Source of the DNA: Tetraselmis striata
Taxonomy: Eukaryota > Chlorophyta > Chlorodendrophyceae > Chlorodendrales > Chlorodendraceae
Direction: 5' to 3'
Assembly (NCBI GenBank): GCA_006384855.1
Contig: VCJN01000094.1
Coordinates: 1-64,000, forward strand
DNA length: 64,000 nucleotides
A program made the position numbers and the translations under genes. Numbering within the stretch: the first letter of the stretch is position 1; each line of letters begins with the position of its first letter. Positions 31,634 to 44,231 of this stretch are shown piece after piece. Under the pieces are notes generated by a model. It was not told the DNA's origin. It ran no database searches and saw only the letters and a list, made by a program, of their open reading frames with translations.

Positions 31634-34600
31634 ATGGCGGCGGCCTCGGCTGCTACTACCGGGGACTCGCCTGTGGCGGAGCGGGCCGCCGCAGGGGAGG
31701 AGGCGCTGCCAGAGGAGCTTGTCCGGCTGGGCAAGGAGCTGCAGTGCCCCATCTGGTGCGTGGGCGCGCAAGCTGTCGACACACAGCCACCCTGCGCGCC
31801 GAATGTAGTCACGCATGTGGTGTCTGGGTGTATGCTACGGAAGCGGGGGGGGGGGGGGGGGGGGGGCAGCATTCCTCTTCTTGGCCCGGATGTCTTGGCT
31901 CCCGCTGATCCATTTGCTCACACCCGCTGTGTTGCCCGTGCCCACCGCAGCCTGTGCATCCTCCAGCCGCCGACGGCCCGGCTGCCCTGCTGCCACTACT
32001 TCTGCCTGTGAGTCCCCCCGCCCCCATGTGCCTGACAGCGACACTCAGTCACCATAGCCCGCCTCGGCACATGCCGGGCGCAGATGCCCCCCCCCCCTCC
32101 CCCCCCCCCCCCCCCCCCCGCCCCATTTGCACCTGAGCTTGCTCCCTGCGCGGGATCCCTCCGGCCGGCCGACCGCCGCATGTGCCCTCCCCGCCGGCAG
32201 GGACTGCATCAACGAGTCCCTGAAGCACAAGACGGCATGCCCCAGCTGCAAGCTGTTTGCCCGCAAGCGCGACGTCATGCGCGACTTCAAGATCGATCGC
32301 GTGGCGACTCTGTACGCGCAGCTGGAGGCGGCGTCCGGGCAGTTTGTGTTCTGCTCGCCCGCATCCCGGCCCGCTGCCAACGCGCCGCCGCCCCAGCCCG
32401 CCGCCGCCGACGCCGCCGCTGCGGCCTTCGTGGTGCCGTCCCCGCCCGACAGCGAGTTCGAGACCGCCCGCGAGGACTTTGGCAACGCCGCGGAGGCGCC
32501 GGCGTTCCGCCTCTGGGCGGCCTCGCCCGCGGACGCGCCCGCCGCCCTGACGCAGGACTCGGCGCCCAGTGGCGCGCCCCCGCTCCTCAGCCAGCCGCCC
32601 TCCACAGCGGCGCGCCGCCAGCCCCCGCCTTCGGTGCGCCGCCGCCTGACCACTGACCCTTCCATTGTGCTCGTGGGTCGCACCATATGAACCGTCTTGT
32701 TCCATTGAGCCGGATACTCGTGCTGGTGTGTTCTGATATGTTTCTGGATGGGTTTGTTTTTTCGCAAGCGGCTCGGCGGCAATGCTATAGAGCGAACATA
32801 ATTTGGCGTGATTGCGGGTACGCTGAAGCAGTGATTACATTACCTTTGTATTATGCTGGAGGGTAATGCTGTGGATGCAGCATGCGCATGGCAGCAGGCT
32901 CTGATGCGCCGCTGTGCCCTGCGTGATGCCCCCCCCCCCCCCCCCCCTGCCTGGCAGGTGCGCCCCAACAAGCAACGCGGCGGCGCGAAAGAGACCCTCG
33001 CTGGCGGGCAGGATGCCGAGGGCGCCCAGTCGCCGCTGCTTGTGGAGGAGACGCCGCTCAGCGATGACGAGGGCGCCGCGGACCCCTCCCTGCCCGGCAG
33101 CAGCAAGGCCAAAGCCGCGAGGGAGGCCAAGGGGGAGGGGACGGCCCCCGCCGTGGACGCCCCCCCTGCTCCCCCTGCTACTGCTGTGGCAGCCGCCCGC
33201 GGCAGGAAGAGAGGCGCTGGCGGCATGGCGAGCGCAGCGGCCAAGAAGACGGCGCCGCCCGCGAAGCAGCGACAGCCCAGGTGGGGGAGAAGCTGATGAC
33301 ATGCCCCTCCCCGTGTGGCCATTACGCCACCCCCGGCCTGATCACACGCCATCCCCCCCCCCCCCCCCCCCCCCCCCCTCCTCTGCGCACCTTCAGAAGC
33401 GGCTGTACAAGCCAGTATCCCTCACCAGTCTGTGCAGCTGCTCTCATTGGACACTCTGCGCCCGCTGCTTGATGCGCCGCTCGGTGTAATGACGACACCA
33501 AGTTACCACCGAAATGCGTCGCTGAGTCGAGCCCCCCCGCCCGCCCCGTGCCGCGCGCGCCTCCCCCCGCAGGGCGCCTCTGCGAGACATCGACGTCTGC
33601 AGCAACAAGCCGCTGCTGCGCGCCGCCGCCGGCCCAGGCAAAGGTCCGCCGACCAGCGCACGCGCGCGCCGGGCCACCGGGGGGCGCCCGCCCGCCACGC
33701 CGGCCGCCAACTCGGGGCAGAAGCTCGCGCTGCCGGACAGCGCGCCGCCGCCGACGTCGAGCCGGCGCGTGCCGACGCGGCTGCAGCCGTGGGCGTGCCA
33801 CATGTGCACGCTGGAGAACGCCGGCACCGCCAAGAAATGCGCCGTCTGCGACGCCCCCAAGCTGCCCGCAGGCGCCGCGCGGCCGGAGCCGGGCGCCGCG
33901 CAGCGCACTGAGGCGAGCGCGGAGCAGGTGTCCCCATCCCCCCCCCCCCCCTCGGAGCCCGGGAGCGAATAGGGCGCTGCCCTGCACAAGAAGGGAAGCA
34001 ACCGTGTCTGTGTATATACACACATATAGTTGTATGTATATAAACATGTATAAAACATACACACATATATGTGTATATACACATATATACATATATACAT
34101 GTTTTTCATTTGCTTTACTTATATTTGTATATTTATATATACTCCTGTGGCACACTGTTGCTCTGGTAGATTTCCATATCAAACGTACACTTCTCTGTCG
34201 TCGCGAGGGATAGAAAACAGCAGCGTATAGCCGACTGAAGAAATGGTGCTGGTTCGGACGTCGATCACCCGCTGCCGCGTCGTTTGCCCTGTCTGCTGTG
34301 CCCTGGATGGGCCTCAGTGTGACGATGGACCCGCCGGGCCGCGGCGCAGGAACCCGAGTGCCCGCCGCTGGAGCTGGAGCGTCGCTTTGTGGACGGCGAG
34401 GGCGGCGGCCCCGCTGGCGGCGGTGCCCCCGGCAAGGCACGTGCCCGCAAGGGCCCCGGGAAGGCCCCAAAGCGCCGTGCGGACGCGGAGCCCAAAGGTG
34501 CGGCCGGGCCTGCGGCAGCTCTCCCGCCCTCCTCCGCTCCGTGGTCACATGTAGAACATCGCGAATGTTGTTATAGGCTGCAGGCAAGCTTGTGATACGG

Positions 34601-37600
34601 GTTCTTATAGGCGCGTCGGTGCCTGCGTGTCTAAGTGTCTGGTGTGGCGCAGGATTGGGTATATACATATGTATACAAACATTTGTGTGTGTGTGTGGGG
34701 GGGGGGGGGGGGGGGTCGCAGACATAGATACAAACATACGTGCACAGACACGTACATGCAAGCGTGAAGCTTTCACACGACGTCCGCACGTTGGGGCCGC
34801 CCGGCGCCGTCCAGGCAACCGCTGCTCGGGCCGGGAGCGTCTGTCCTGGCTTTCCTCCATGTGGCGGTACCTCTCCCGCGCTGCTGCTGGCCGCGCCCGT
34901 CGTCACGCCGTTTCCGCTGACGCCATGCCGACCGCCGCGCACCGCCGTGTCACCGCAGGCGGGCCAAGAGGCAAGAGCCGGAAGAGTGCGGCAGCGGATG
35001 CGGGCGGTGCGTCGGCGTCGGCGGCAGTCGAGCCTCCGGTGGCGGTGTCGGGCCCGGAGGAGGCCGCCAAGAGCGCCGACAAACGTGACGCCAACGGCGG
35101 CGGGAAGGCCGGCGCGTCCCCGGGCCGTGTCGCAGCGGGCAGCGGCCCTGCGGCGGACGTCGAGGCGGCGCCAGCGGCGGCGGGCGCCGACCCGGAGCCG
35201 GCAGCCGAGGCGGCCCCGCAGACTCACGTCGCCGCCAATGTCGCGGCGGCCAGGCGCAGTGCCGCCGGAGGGAAGAAGAAGCCGCGCACCTCCCCACCGG
35301 CTGCCGCGCCCGCCGCCCCCTCGCCGGCATCGGACGGCAGCGCTGGCGCGGAGGAGGGCGCCCCGGCGGCTGGCGGCAGCATGGCGGCCAAGAAGGCTGC
35401 GAAGGCCGCTGTGGGCGGCACCGGCGGCCTCAGGTGGGAGCGCTCCATGAGGGGCTCCTGGATCCTGCTGAGCTCCGGTACGCTCCCCCCCCCCCCCCCC
35501 CCCCCCAACATTCGCATGCTGCGCTATGCCATGCGGGGTTCTCATAGCTTCCTGGCGCCGGCGCGGCAATAAGAACCTTCCCTACCTGCCTGAGGTCAGA
35601 CGTAGACGAAACTTCTAGGGGATGTTCTTACATGTTGTACGCAGGCCCGATCCGAGGCTTAAGTTCAGAGTTCTCGTTATGGGTGCGTCGGTCCCGGAGA
35701 TCATTCGGAATGCGCTCTGTATCGCCGCCGGCACGCGCGGACGCTTTGTCTCGGTACATCCGGCTCCGCCCGCCGGCTAGGGGTGCGTCCCGCGTCTGAG
35801 GCTGGCGCGCGCCGTGACCGCCTCGCGCAGGCCTGGAGGACGACATGGACCGGGAGAACCTGCACGCGCTGGCGGCGGCCTCGGGCGCGCAGGTGGTGGG
35901 CAGCTGGGGCGGCAGCGTCACGCACGTGGTGTGCCACGTGGGCGAGGACGGGCGCGCCAAGCGGACGGCCAAGTACATGCACGGCATCCTCGAGGTCCGC
36001 CCCGCTGCGTTGAGGGGAGGCCCGCCCGCCGCGGATGTGTAGTGTCTGTGGGGGGGGAGGGGGCTTCACGTGTACCGTAGCACCGCCTTTGGTTTTGCTG
36101 TACATTAGTGCTGTGCCCCCCTTATCATCATGATTAGCCTCCTTGTATTGCACGCCAGATGTCAAAACGTTCGCTTTCGGTCCGCTTTAGCTTCGTCCGA
36201 ATGAGACTATTGGCGGGCAGGGCAGGCTCCCACTCGCAGCGTTTGTCTTATTCGTCCTGCCTCGGTGCACCTGTACTCTTTTCGTGTCGTAATTTGTCAG
36301 AAAACACCACGAAAATAACGCGGAAAACCGATTTATCCGTCGACGCGCTGCTCTTCCCCGGACTTTTGACCAGTGCGGAGCCTCCAAAGGGTTTAGGGTA
36401 TATAAAAACCCTAGATCCCGTTAACCTTAAACCGAAGCCCGAAACCCCTCAAACGCACCCTGAGCCGGCAGGCGCTCTGGAGGACGTGATCTGCGCGAGG
36501 GATGGGATGGGATGGGTGTGGAGGGTGGGGAAGAAGACTAGAAAGGGAGGGGCGGAGAGGGCTAACAGGGGGGGGGGGGGGGGGGTGTTGCTTGGTCGCT
36601 GTCTCAGCGTTGGCACCGCATGCGCATGCGTGGCTGGGGCCGCAGGGCGCCTGGGTGGTGAGCGCCAAGTGGATGACCGCCTGCCTCCTGGCGGGCGGCC
36701 CCGTCCCGGAAAAAGAGTACGAGGTGCACCCCCCCTCCTTCCCCCCCCCTCCCCTTCCACCCTCCTCCGTTCCCCCCTTCCCCCTTCCCCAGCCGTTCCC
36801 TGTGGCAGTGCCGGGCATCCTTCCGGCGCTGAGGCGCCGCGCTGCGGTGGGCACCTGGCGGTGCAGGTGGTGGGCGACACGGCCGGCGGGACGGGCGGCC
36901 CGCGGAAGGGGCGCGCCCGCCGGGAGGCCAACCAGCCCAAGCTGCTCAGCGGAAAGGACGTCGTGCTGCACGGTGCGCCCCCCCCTCCCCCTTCCGCCCA
37001 TCTCGTCGTCTTCTTGTTCTCGCACCGATGAGGAAACCGCAACCAAGAGTGACGCGTCATCGTTCGCTGGCCGCGTAAAGTCATCCGATTTCGGTGATGA
37101 TGATGATGGGGAGGGGGAGGAGGAGATAATGAACGCGTGTTTGGGTCGCCCACTTGGATAGCTGACGGTGAGGATGGGGAAAAAGTACATCCATAACAGT
37201 GCATCGTGGTTTTCTTCCTGCGCGCGGCGAAGATTGGATTTTGCGAGGGAGTCTCAAGTTGTTTCGCCGGTCCCTTGTGCGCACCGTGTGGGGATGTCAT
37301 GCGGTGCTGGGCAGAGAACGGGGCGGGGTAGAGCGAGAGAGAGGGGGGGGGGGGGGGGGAGAGGGAGAGGCCTTCTTCCGCGCCCTGCGGAGGGGCGCGA
37401 GACCCCTAACCTCCGCCCCCCTCCCTTCCCCTGGCGGCGCAACCAGGCTCCTTTTCCTCCAGGGAGGCGGTCAAAGCCATCGTCACCGCCGCGGGCGGCC
37501 ACCTCCTGACGCGCATCGCGCCGGCAGCCATGGCAGAGGTGCGTCGGCGCGTGCGCCCCCCGTGGCCTTGGGGCGCATGCAACAGTAGATGCGCATCAGG

Positions 37601-37892
37601 ATGAGGCACCGTCGATTGCTGGCGGCAGTGCACCTTGGCGGCCGGAACCACGCCGCGAGTCGGTCGATTGCTGCGCTGACGGCGGGCCGCCTGCTGCCCG
37701 GGCTGGTGTGCCCCCCCCCCCCAGGAGTCGCTGGTGGTGATCTGCGAGAGCAAGCCGGCGGGCGGCGGCGGGCGGCGGGGCGGCGGCCACGACAGCGGCG
37801 CCGCCCCCGCGGCGGTGTGCCTCAACTGGCTGATGGACTCCGTGGGCGCGCACCAGCTGCGGCCGATGGAGCGCTACCGCCTGCAGGCATAG
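31634..37892 (+). CDS. BRCA1/BARD1-like protein: RING, RanBP2-type zinc finger, tandem BRCT
   Basis: Likely E3 ubiquitin ligase of homologous recombination or chromatin control. Twelve exons with consistent phases give 865 residues: 31634-31755, 31951-32007, 32201-32666, 32958-33280, 33573-33927, 34350-34497, 34959-35477, 35831-35994, 36646-36723, 36867-36972, 37447-37538 and 37725-37892. The RING ligands are C38, C41, C54, H56, C59, C62, C73 and C76; C41 is created across the first splice junction. A DRVATLYAQLEAASG segment follows, as in plant BRCA1. A RanBP2 finger uses W396, C398, C401, C412 and C415. BRCT1 (about 655-745) has SSGL, THVV and W727; BRCT2 (about 765-865) has the GPRKGR linker and W845. 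The middle is low-complexity Ala/Pro/Lys. Plant BRCA1/BARD1 have an extended PHD before BRCT; I see none here, and the RanBP2 finger is unexpected. BRCA1 versus BARD1 cannot be decided without a tree. Confidence 0.85.
32087..32119 (+). repeat. poly-C tract in intron 2 of the BRCA1/BARD1-like gene
   Basis: About 33 nt, almost all C. Similar sense-strand runs lie at 32929-32947, 33353-33378 and 35485-35506 in later introns. Confidence 0.9.
36388..36415. repeat. inverted telomere-type motifs in a BRCA1/BARD1-like intron
   Basis: GGGTTTAGGGTATA followed by AAAACCCTAG, a short inverted pair of telomere-type motifs in the intron before exon 9. Confidence 0.6.
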
Positions 37893-40296
37893 CGTAGCGG
37901 CGCCCGACTGCGCCGGGCCGGCACGGCGCCTCTCCTGGAGGACACGAGAGCAGCACCCCTCACAATGGCCAACGTGCCGAGGGGCGTGTGTGTTGATGGG
38001 GGGGGGGGGGTCCCTGTTTAGATTGAGATGCGAGTTGCAGATTAAGACGGTTGAAAGTTGAGAGTGTGGGGTTGTGCGGTGTTCTGCTTGCGCAGGCAAA
38101 CAGAGGGCGTGATTGGTGTAGAAGTTGTGCTGTAATCCATTGCCACCATCACCAAGCATCCATCATCATCAATGCACCCCCAATCACAGGCGCCCTGTCC
38201 GGAGACTCGAGTCGCCTATCCGCATTACCGCCTGTCATGATGGGCGACACTGAGCGTTGAATATCTGGGGCGCGACTGGGGCCGTCCTCTGTCCCGGGAT
38301 TATTTACATTGATGTCCTATTATTAGTACTATTTGTTAATACGTTAGTACGTTTAGTGCTATTAGTATTTATTGTATATACAGTCGACGGCGAAACATAC
38401 ACTATCCCACAAAAGTACTTACAATTTTACATGTTTCACGGGTGCAAATTCAATTGCGCCGTGTGTAGTCTCTAAATGATAGCCGGTATACAAACCCGCA
38501 CAGCAGCGCGGCGTACTCGTAGTGTGATACATATGGGCTATAATGCAAACCATGTGTGTGATTGAGTAGTGCTGGAGCGCTGCATGCAGGCATGGCAATG
38601 TTATTCTGCCACGGCGAAGTACTTAAGGGGCATTGTCAATTACTTATTCCCCCGTAACAGTGATGATAGCTGCCGCAGAGATATTCGTCGAGTTTTCCAT
38701 CGCTACTCCCTTGCTGTTTGGCGCGTGGTGTGGCCCGTGGTAAGCTAGCGCGCAGGTCGTGTGTGGCATACGTAACCTGGCAACTAACCTGGATGTTTGC
38801 CTGTTTGCACAAATCAGCCATAAGATTTGCGCAATAGCGACCCGGCAGATATTCTAAACAACGTATTATTTGATCACGTGCTGGCGAGCAGTCTTTATCA
38901 GAGAGCGTTGCTGACTTGCTGGCGGGCGTTCAACTGTTAACGGTGCGCAGTGTACTGCTCGTGGATGAAAGCTCGGGCGCAGGAGCCGGTCACTGCAACG
39001 CTGCATTCGGCGCGTGCGGATGTCAAACCTGTCAACGCCAGTTGCCCCCCCCCCCCCCCCCCCCCCCCCCTCGGCCAGCCCCAATCACCGCATTTTTATG
39101 TAGCCACGCTCATGACGGGGGCGCATAATTACGATGTCTATATACGCTACGAGTACGTGTACGATGTGTGTACCTGAGGTTACAAGGAATATATGTACGA
39201 TGTCACGCTGCCGGGTGGCCAGCGTTGTGTTTTGAGGCAGATGTCGCTTCGATTGTTATTCCCACATGATGAGCCCGTGTGATAGGTAGACTGATAGCGC
39301 CGCCCACTTGTCGCGTGCTTCCGTATGCTGCGAAGACCTTTTGCTGGATGCCCGGGCTCCACGTCATGGCCAAGTGGTACTCAGCACCTTCGCCCCTTGG
39401 GTTCTGCTGTGCGACATGTCCCACCACCTGCATGAAGACCAGTGCATTGGTTTCGGAGCGTTTGGCGAAGCGACGAGCCTGTGCTTAGCAGCCCATGGTT
39501 CAGGTGATGTCAGCACGCTTGCACCCGCCGCGGAATGGAAAGCTCTACTATGTGTAGGCTACTTTCATCACCCAGCAGCGGCACAGAGTTCATTGGGAAC
39601 AATACATACCGCGTGTCGTCTTGCATTTGCTTTGCTGCGCCCGGAAATTGTAAGTAATGCTCACCTACCGTGCACACCACTACACCGGACATCTGCATTT
39701 ATATAATTGGCACACTCGGATATCAACGGCATGCATAAGCGCAGCAACGGTAAGTACCTGCATTGCGTGCGCTCAAATTCAGGTGTCCCGCAGTCCATGC
39801 CCGTACACACATAATGTATACGCCCAGCCAGCACGGAAGCACGCGCGCATAGGCGACGTAGGGCGGCTGCTGCACCGCCAACAGGCTGTTATTTCACATG
39901 TATGCTGCATCGCCGTCTTTTCACTTGGCAAGTCCATCTTTCCCGTGCTCAGCAACAACGGCCGCTCCCGGAGAAAACCTTCTTGCAAGTGCACCGATGT
40001 ACTATGGGACGGCCGTCTCCTGAGCGTGGGAGGCTTGCACACGAGTAGTGTGGAGAATGCAAGGCCGAATGTACGGGGTACACAGGTCTCTGTGGACAGG
40101 TGTAATTCAAACTTTCAGCGCCACGCGGGCGGTCCTCCGGCAGCGGGTGTGAGGCCTGCACCAGAGGGAACCTGCCCGCGGGAAAGCATTACTTGTTGTC
40201 TTGTTGGAATCCTTATGCAAAACAGCGAGCGAGCCAGCGGCCATTCCGCTTATCGTGTGCATTATCCTCCGCCGTCATCCGCAGGCGGGTAAATAA
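37893..40296. other. convergent intergenic region, 2.4 kb
   Basis: Separates the 3' ends of the BRCA1/BARD1-like gene and NSN1. AT-richer around 38280-38480. A poly-C run lies at 39045-39070. Open stretches around 39200-39700 (minus) encode phrases such as EYHLAMTWSPGIQQKVFAAY, which look more protein-like than chance but match no family I can name. No RNA gene was recognised. Confidence 0.4.
38131..38135 (+). promoter_or_regulatory. TGTAA poly(A) signal of the BRCA1/BARD1-like gene
   Basis: TGTAA about 240 nt after the stop codon. Confidence 0.4.
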
Positions 40297-40301
40297 TTAC
40301 A
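40297..40301 (-). promoter_or_regulatory. TGTAA poly(A) signal of NSN1
   Basis: TTACA on the plus strand (TGTAA on the gene strand), about 90 nt after the stop codon. Confidence 0.5.
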
Positions 40302-40389
40302 TTCTACGGGCGCCGAGGTGGGGGAGAGCCCGCGCCCCTCCCCAGGCTACAGGGTTTCATGATTCAGAAGGGTTTCTCCGCCCGGTGGC

Positions 40390-43300
40390 TCACCCCTCCA
40401 TCTCCTCCCCGCTCTCCTCCTCCTCATCGTCATCGCCGTCCTCATCGCCCTCCTCATCGCCCTCCTCATCGCTGGCCGCGGCCTCCTCCATGCCGTCCTC
40501 CCACTCATGCTCCGCAAAGTCGTACTCCTCCGCCGTCGCCGCCGCCTTCTTGGCCGCCTTGCGCGCCTTGCGCGCCGCGTGCGGGTTGAACTGCCCCTCC
40601 TCGCTGTACAGCGTGCTGTTCTGCCCGCTCTTCGCCTTCAGCGGCGGCAGGTCCAGGCCGCCGTCCTCGTCGCTGTCGTCCGCGTCCATCGCGCCGGCCT
40701 CCGCCTCGTCCATCAGGTCCGCCTCCGCCGCGCCGCTCGTCTCCACCTGAGGGCGGCAGCCACCATGCCGGTCAGATGCATGGCAACGAGAGTCAGGGAG
40801 GGTGAGGTGCGGCTGACATGATGCCAAGGCGTAGGCGTACGTACACACGCCATGCCTGTAATACCAGCCGGAAGCGCGCTTGCAGGTTTCGCCTAAAACA
40901 ATCCATTGCTCCGCAACCGCGTGCCGATAACACCGTGGTGCGGTATGATGCATTTCGGTGGGCAGTTGGTGGTCTTTCCACTCGTAGGGTTTAGGCCAAA
41001 CTATGAACCCCATGACGCAACACAGGGTAGGACGCTAACCAGGGGAGAAACTGGGACAGGCGCTCCAAAACCATCGGTCACGGGAATGCCTGGAGTGCGT
41101 TTCCGCCCTGAGATGCCATGTCGTGTGACATCATCACATGAGGGGTTGGATGATGAGAAGGAGGAGGAGAAGGGGGGTTGTGTCACCTGCATGAAGGGCC
41201 GGTCGTCCTCCGCCGCCTGTGGCAGCGCCGCGAGCACGACGCTCCGCTCCGTGCTGAATACCTCGTCGGCGTCGAACTCCTTGGCCCAGGCGCCCACCAG
41301 CTGCGCGCTGTCGTGCGCCGTCGCGCGGCTGGGCGGGTGCGTGAAGTAGGGGATCACGCCGTTGTTCCAGTCCTGGAGCACCAGGCGCGCGGCGGCGGCC
41401 GAGTTGGTGGTGCCGCCCTTCTGCAGCTTGCCTGCACCACAAAGGAGGGCGGACGACGGCGATCAGAGCAAGGTGGGCGGGTGGGTGTGGTTAGGGTCTA
41501 AGAACCTACAAGCTACAACCCTGAGCCTCATAAACGCAGTCCACGCTGCACGTGCCATGCTCCTCTTACTCCCCCCACCCCCTCCCGGTTCAGCATCCCT
41601 CTCAGTGATCATATGGTGTCAGGCGACCGGCTGTGGTGTGAGGATCCACCCTCTTCCTTGAGTGTGGCCAGCGGGGCGCACCCCTCGCGCTCGCGATGAG
41701 CTGCAGGAACTGGTCGACGCCCTCAAACTTGGCGATCTTGTACAGCTGCATCAGCTGCTTGGCGGGGCAGCGGCGCAGCACCTCCTCCACCGGCGACACC
41801 GGGTCCGACAGCTTCTCCACCTGCCACGCGGTTGGGGGGCAAGCGGGCGCGGCGCGGTGAGAGACAGCGGCAGCGGCGCGACTGATGCCGGGACCCGGGC
41901 ACATGTGACTTGACTGTCAGATTCAGGGTTTGGGGAACTGCTTCTCCTCTGTAAATGGGGGGTGGCGTCTCATAGCATTAAACCCTAGACACAGGACCCA
42001 AATCCGTGATCCCCTGCAAGCTGCGAGTTGCATCATGCAAAGTAGGGCCATGTGACAGAGCGTGTGAACCATGTTGGAGGAGGGGGGGGGAGGGGGGGGG
42101 GGGGGGGGCACCTTGACGCAGTTCCTGAGCACGCTGGCCACGCTGTTCTCGTCGCCGTGGAACACGATTCCGGGGGTGTCCAGCAGCTTGACGGTCTTGT
42201 CCAGGTGGATCTCCTGCACGGACTTTGTGACGCCTGCGGGGCGAGCGGCGAGCGAGCAGCGAGGTCAGCGCATGGGAGGGCCGCATCCTTGGCCAGCCTG
42301 CTCTGGCCGGGGTGGCGCTCCAGCACGAGAGGGTTTAATGAATACTGCATCATGGAATGAGGCTTGCAGCTCTGGAACCAAGTTTTTGGCCAGGGAGGGA
42401 GGTTGGGGGCATTATTCATGAGGGGGAACTCGTGGCGGCCCCGGGGCCTTCACAGAGTGGCGCACGCACCTGGGGTGTTGCCGACGTTGGCGACGCGGGC
42501 GCGCTTGAGCGAGTTGATGAGGGAGGACTTGCCCACGTTGGGCAGGCCGATGACACCCACGGTGATGGCCGTCTTGATGCCGCTGTTGCGCGCGTAGTTC
42601 TTCAGCAGCTGCAGCAGCGTGTCCGCGCCCAGGCTCTCCCCGCTCGACCCGCTCTCCCAGCCACCCTCCTGGCCCTTCTTGCCGCCGCCGCGGCGCTGCC
42701 CCAGGTTGGACGCCTGCGCGTCGAGCGCACGCGAACGGGTCAATCCCTCCGTGTACATGTCGGTGACGCGTCACGCTGCCACTGCCTCTCTCAGCCATCT
42801 GCCGTTGAGTACAGGCCAACCTTGCACCGAGCAGCAGTCCCCATTCCCTTGAAACCCCGAGGCATGCCGCACCTGCTTCTGCGTGGAGCACTTGAAGGCG
42901 ACGGTGGGCAGCTCCTCGCGCAGGTGCTTCAGCCACGACTCCACGTTCTCGCGCGGCACCAGGTCCACCTTGTTCAGCAGCAGCACGATCTTCTTGTTCG
43001 GGTTCATGCGGCGCACGAAGCGCTCCACGTCGGGGCAGCGGCACGCCAGCGGGTCGCGCGCATCAAGCACCTACGCGACAACATACCCCGCCCCCCCGTC
43101 AACACGCCGGCACGCACAGGCCCTACTTGTGCCCTTTCTACCCGCATACGGGGGGTCATGGCGGGTGTTGAGCAAGCAGGCGGCACGCCAACGCGCAGAG
43201 CAGCATCCCTGCTGTTGATCGTGGGGTGCGGGGTGTGGGTGGGTGGAGAGGTTGTTGTTGCTGTGCGGCTGTGCAGCCACTCTGTACCTGAATGACCACA

Positions 43301-43709
43301 TCGGCATACTCCACCACCTTCACAAACTCCTTGTAGAAAGCGCGGCGGGAGCCGTCTGCGTAGCACATGGCACAGGCTATCAGCGGTGGCCGCGACCAGA
43401 AAGTGTCTGCTGTCTGGGAATGTGAGCAGCGCTCGGTGCGTGCGTACCCAGATCGGCATTGGCGCCTGCGATCTTGGCCTTCTTCTTGGCCTCAAACTCC
43501 GCCTGTTGCCTCTGCACAGCCAGCTGGTACTGCTCCACGGTGAGCCCCGCGCTGGTGGCCGCCTCCTCCATCTCCTCGTCCTCTGCGCGCTTGACCGCCT
43601 TTGCCACCAGGCGAGGCGCAAGAGATATTAGAAACCAGGTCCCCATGACAGCATGCGCCCCATGCACGATGCGTTTACATGCAGGTTGTCTAAAGGAATA
43701 TCCCTCCCA

Positions 43710-43752
<43 letters not shown>

Positions 43753-44231
43753 ACACACACACCCTTGTGTACAGCATATGAGCACACCGTGATCGACCCT
43801 GCCCAACCACCACCCTCTATGACTTGCTTGCCGTCGCCAGGGCTTCAGCCATGTGACCTCAGCGAGCAGCCCGACGTCGCATTCCTTCGCTGGCATGTTT
43901 GAGGTGCCCATATGCCGATGGGGACCTGCGGAACTGGCCGCGCACTCACCCGCGCCGCCTTGCGATCCTCTTTGCGGCGCTGCTCCTCCGCCAAGATGGC
44001 CAGCCGCTTCTGCTGCATCTCCTGCACCATCTGCTCTTTGAAGGGCCACTGCTTGGGGATGCCCGGGTCCTTCAGCAACGCCTTCTTGCGCTTGGCCACC
44101 CCACCGGAGCGGCCGGTCTTCTTCGCCTCCTTGGCAATCTTCTTGTGGTGCTCCTTACATTTCCGGATGGCCTTGTACTTCTGGCGCAGCGTGCAGCGCT
44201 TGGACTTGCTCTTTTTGCTCTTGAGCGGCAT
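40390..44231 (-). CDS. NSN1: nucleostemin-like nucleolar GTPase (GNL3 / NSN1)
   Basis: Circularly permuted YlqF/YawG-family GTPase needed for 60S ribosome assembly in the nucleolus. Nine exons on the minus strand, consistent phases, 601 residues: 44231-43950, 43598-43448, 43355-43288, 43070-42873, 42713-42470, 42233-42112, 41820-41682, 41431-41187 and 40746-40390. The start [12 protein letters not shown], with the Lys/Arg-rich GN3L/Grn1 domain, is the usual nucleolar-targeting N-terminus. GTPase motifs come in permuted order: DARDP 170-174, G4 NKVD 200-203, G1 GLPNVGKSS 289-297 and G3 DTPG 333-336. The C-terminus has the usual acidic tract. A Gly/Lys-rich insert (about 240-260) precedes G1. 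The intron after exon 6 begins with a long C run. Length is near that of the Arabidopsis protein. The identification is firm; the choice of GNL3 over GNL2 rests on the Grn1 N-terminus. Confidence 0.92.
42082..42108. repeat. poly-G tract (sense-strand poly-C) at an NSN1 splice donor
   Basis: On the gene strand the intron begins GTGCCCCCC, so the run starts two bases after the donor dinucleotide. Confidence 0.9.
43719..43746. repeat. (TC)n microsatellite in NSN1 intron 1
   Basis: CT dinucleotide run followed by a short CA run. Confidence 0.9.

Noticed and set aside
33397-33490. A Cys-rich candidate exon (CSCSHWTLCARC) in the BRCA1/BARD1-like gene
   Set aside because: Joining it breaks the phase or hits a stop, while skipping it joins 33280 to 33573 in frame.
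33322-34860. A 512-codon minus-strand open frame opposite the BRCA1/BARD1-like gene
   Set aside because: It crosses a poly-C run and an AT-repeat stretch and has no motif. The plus strand carries the RanBP2 finger and consistent exons.
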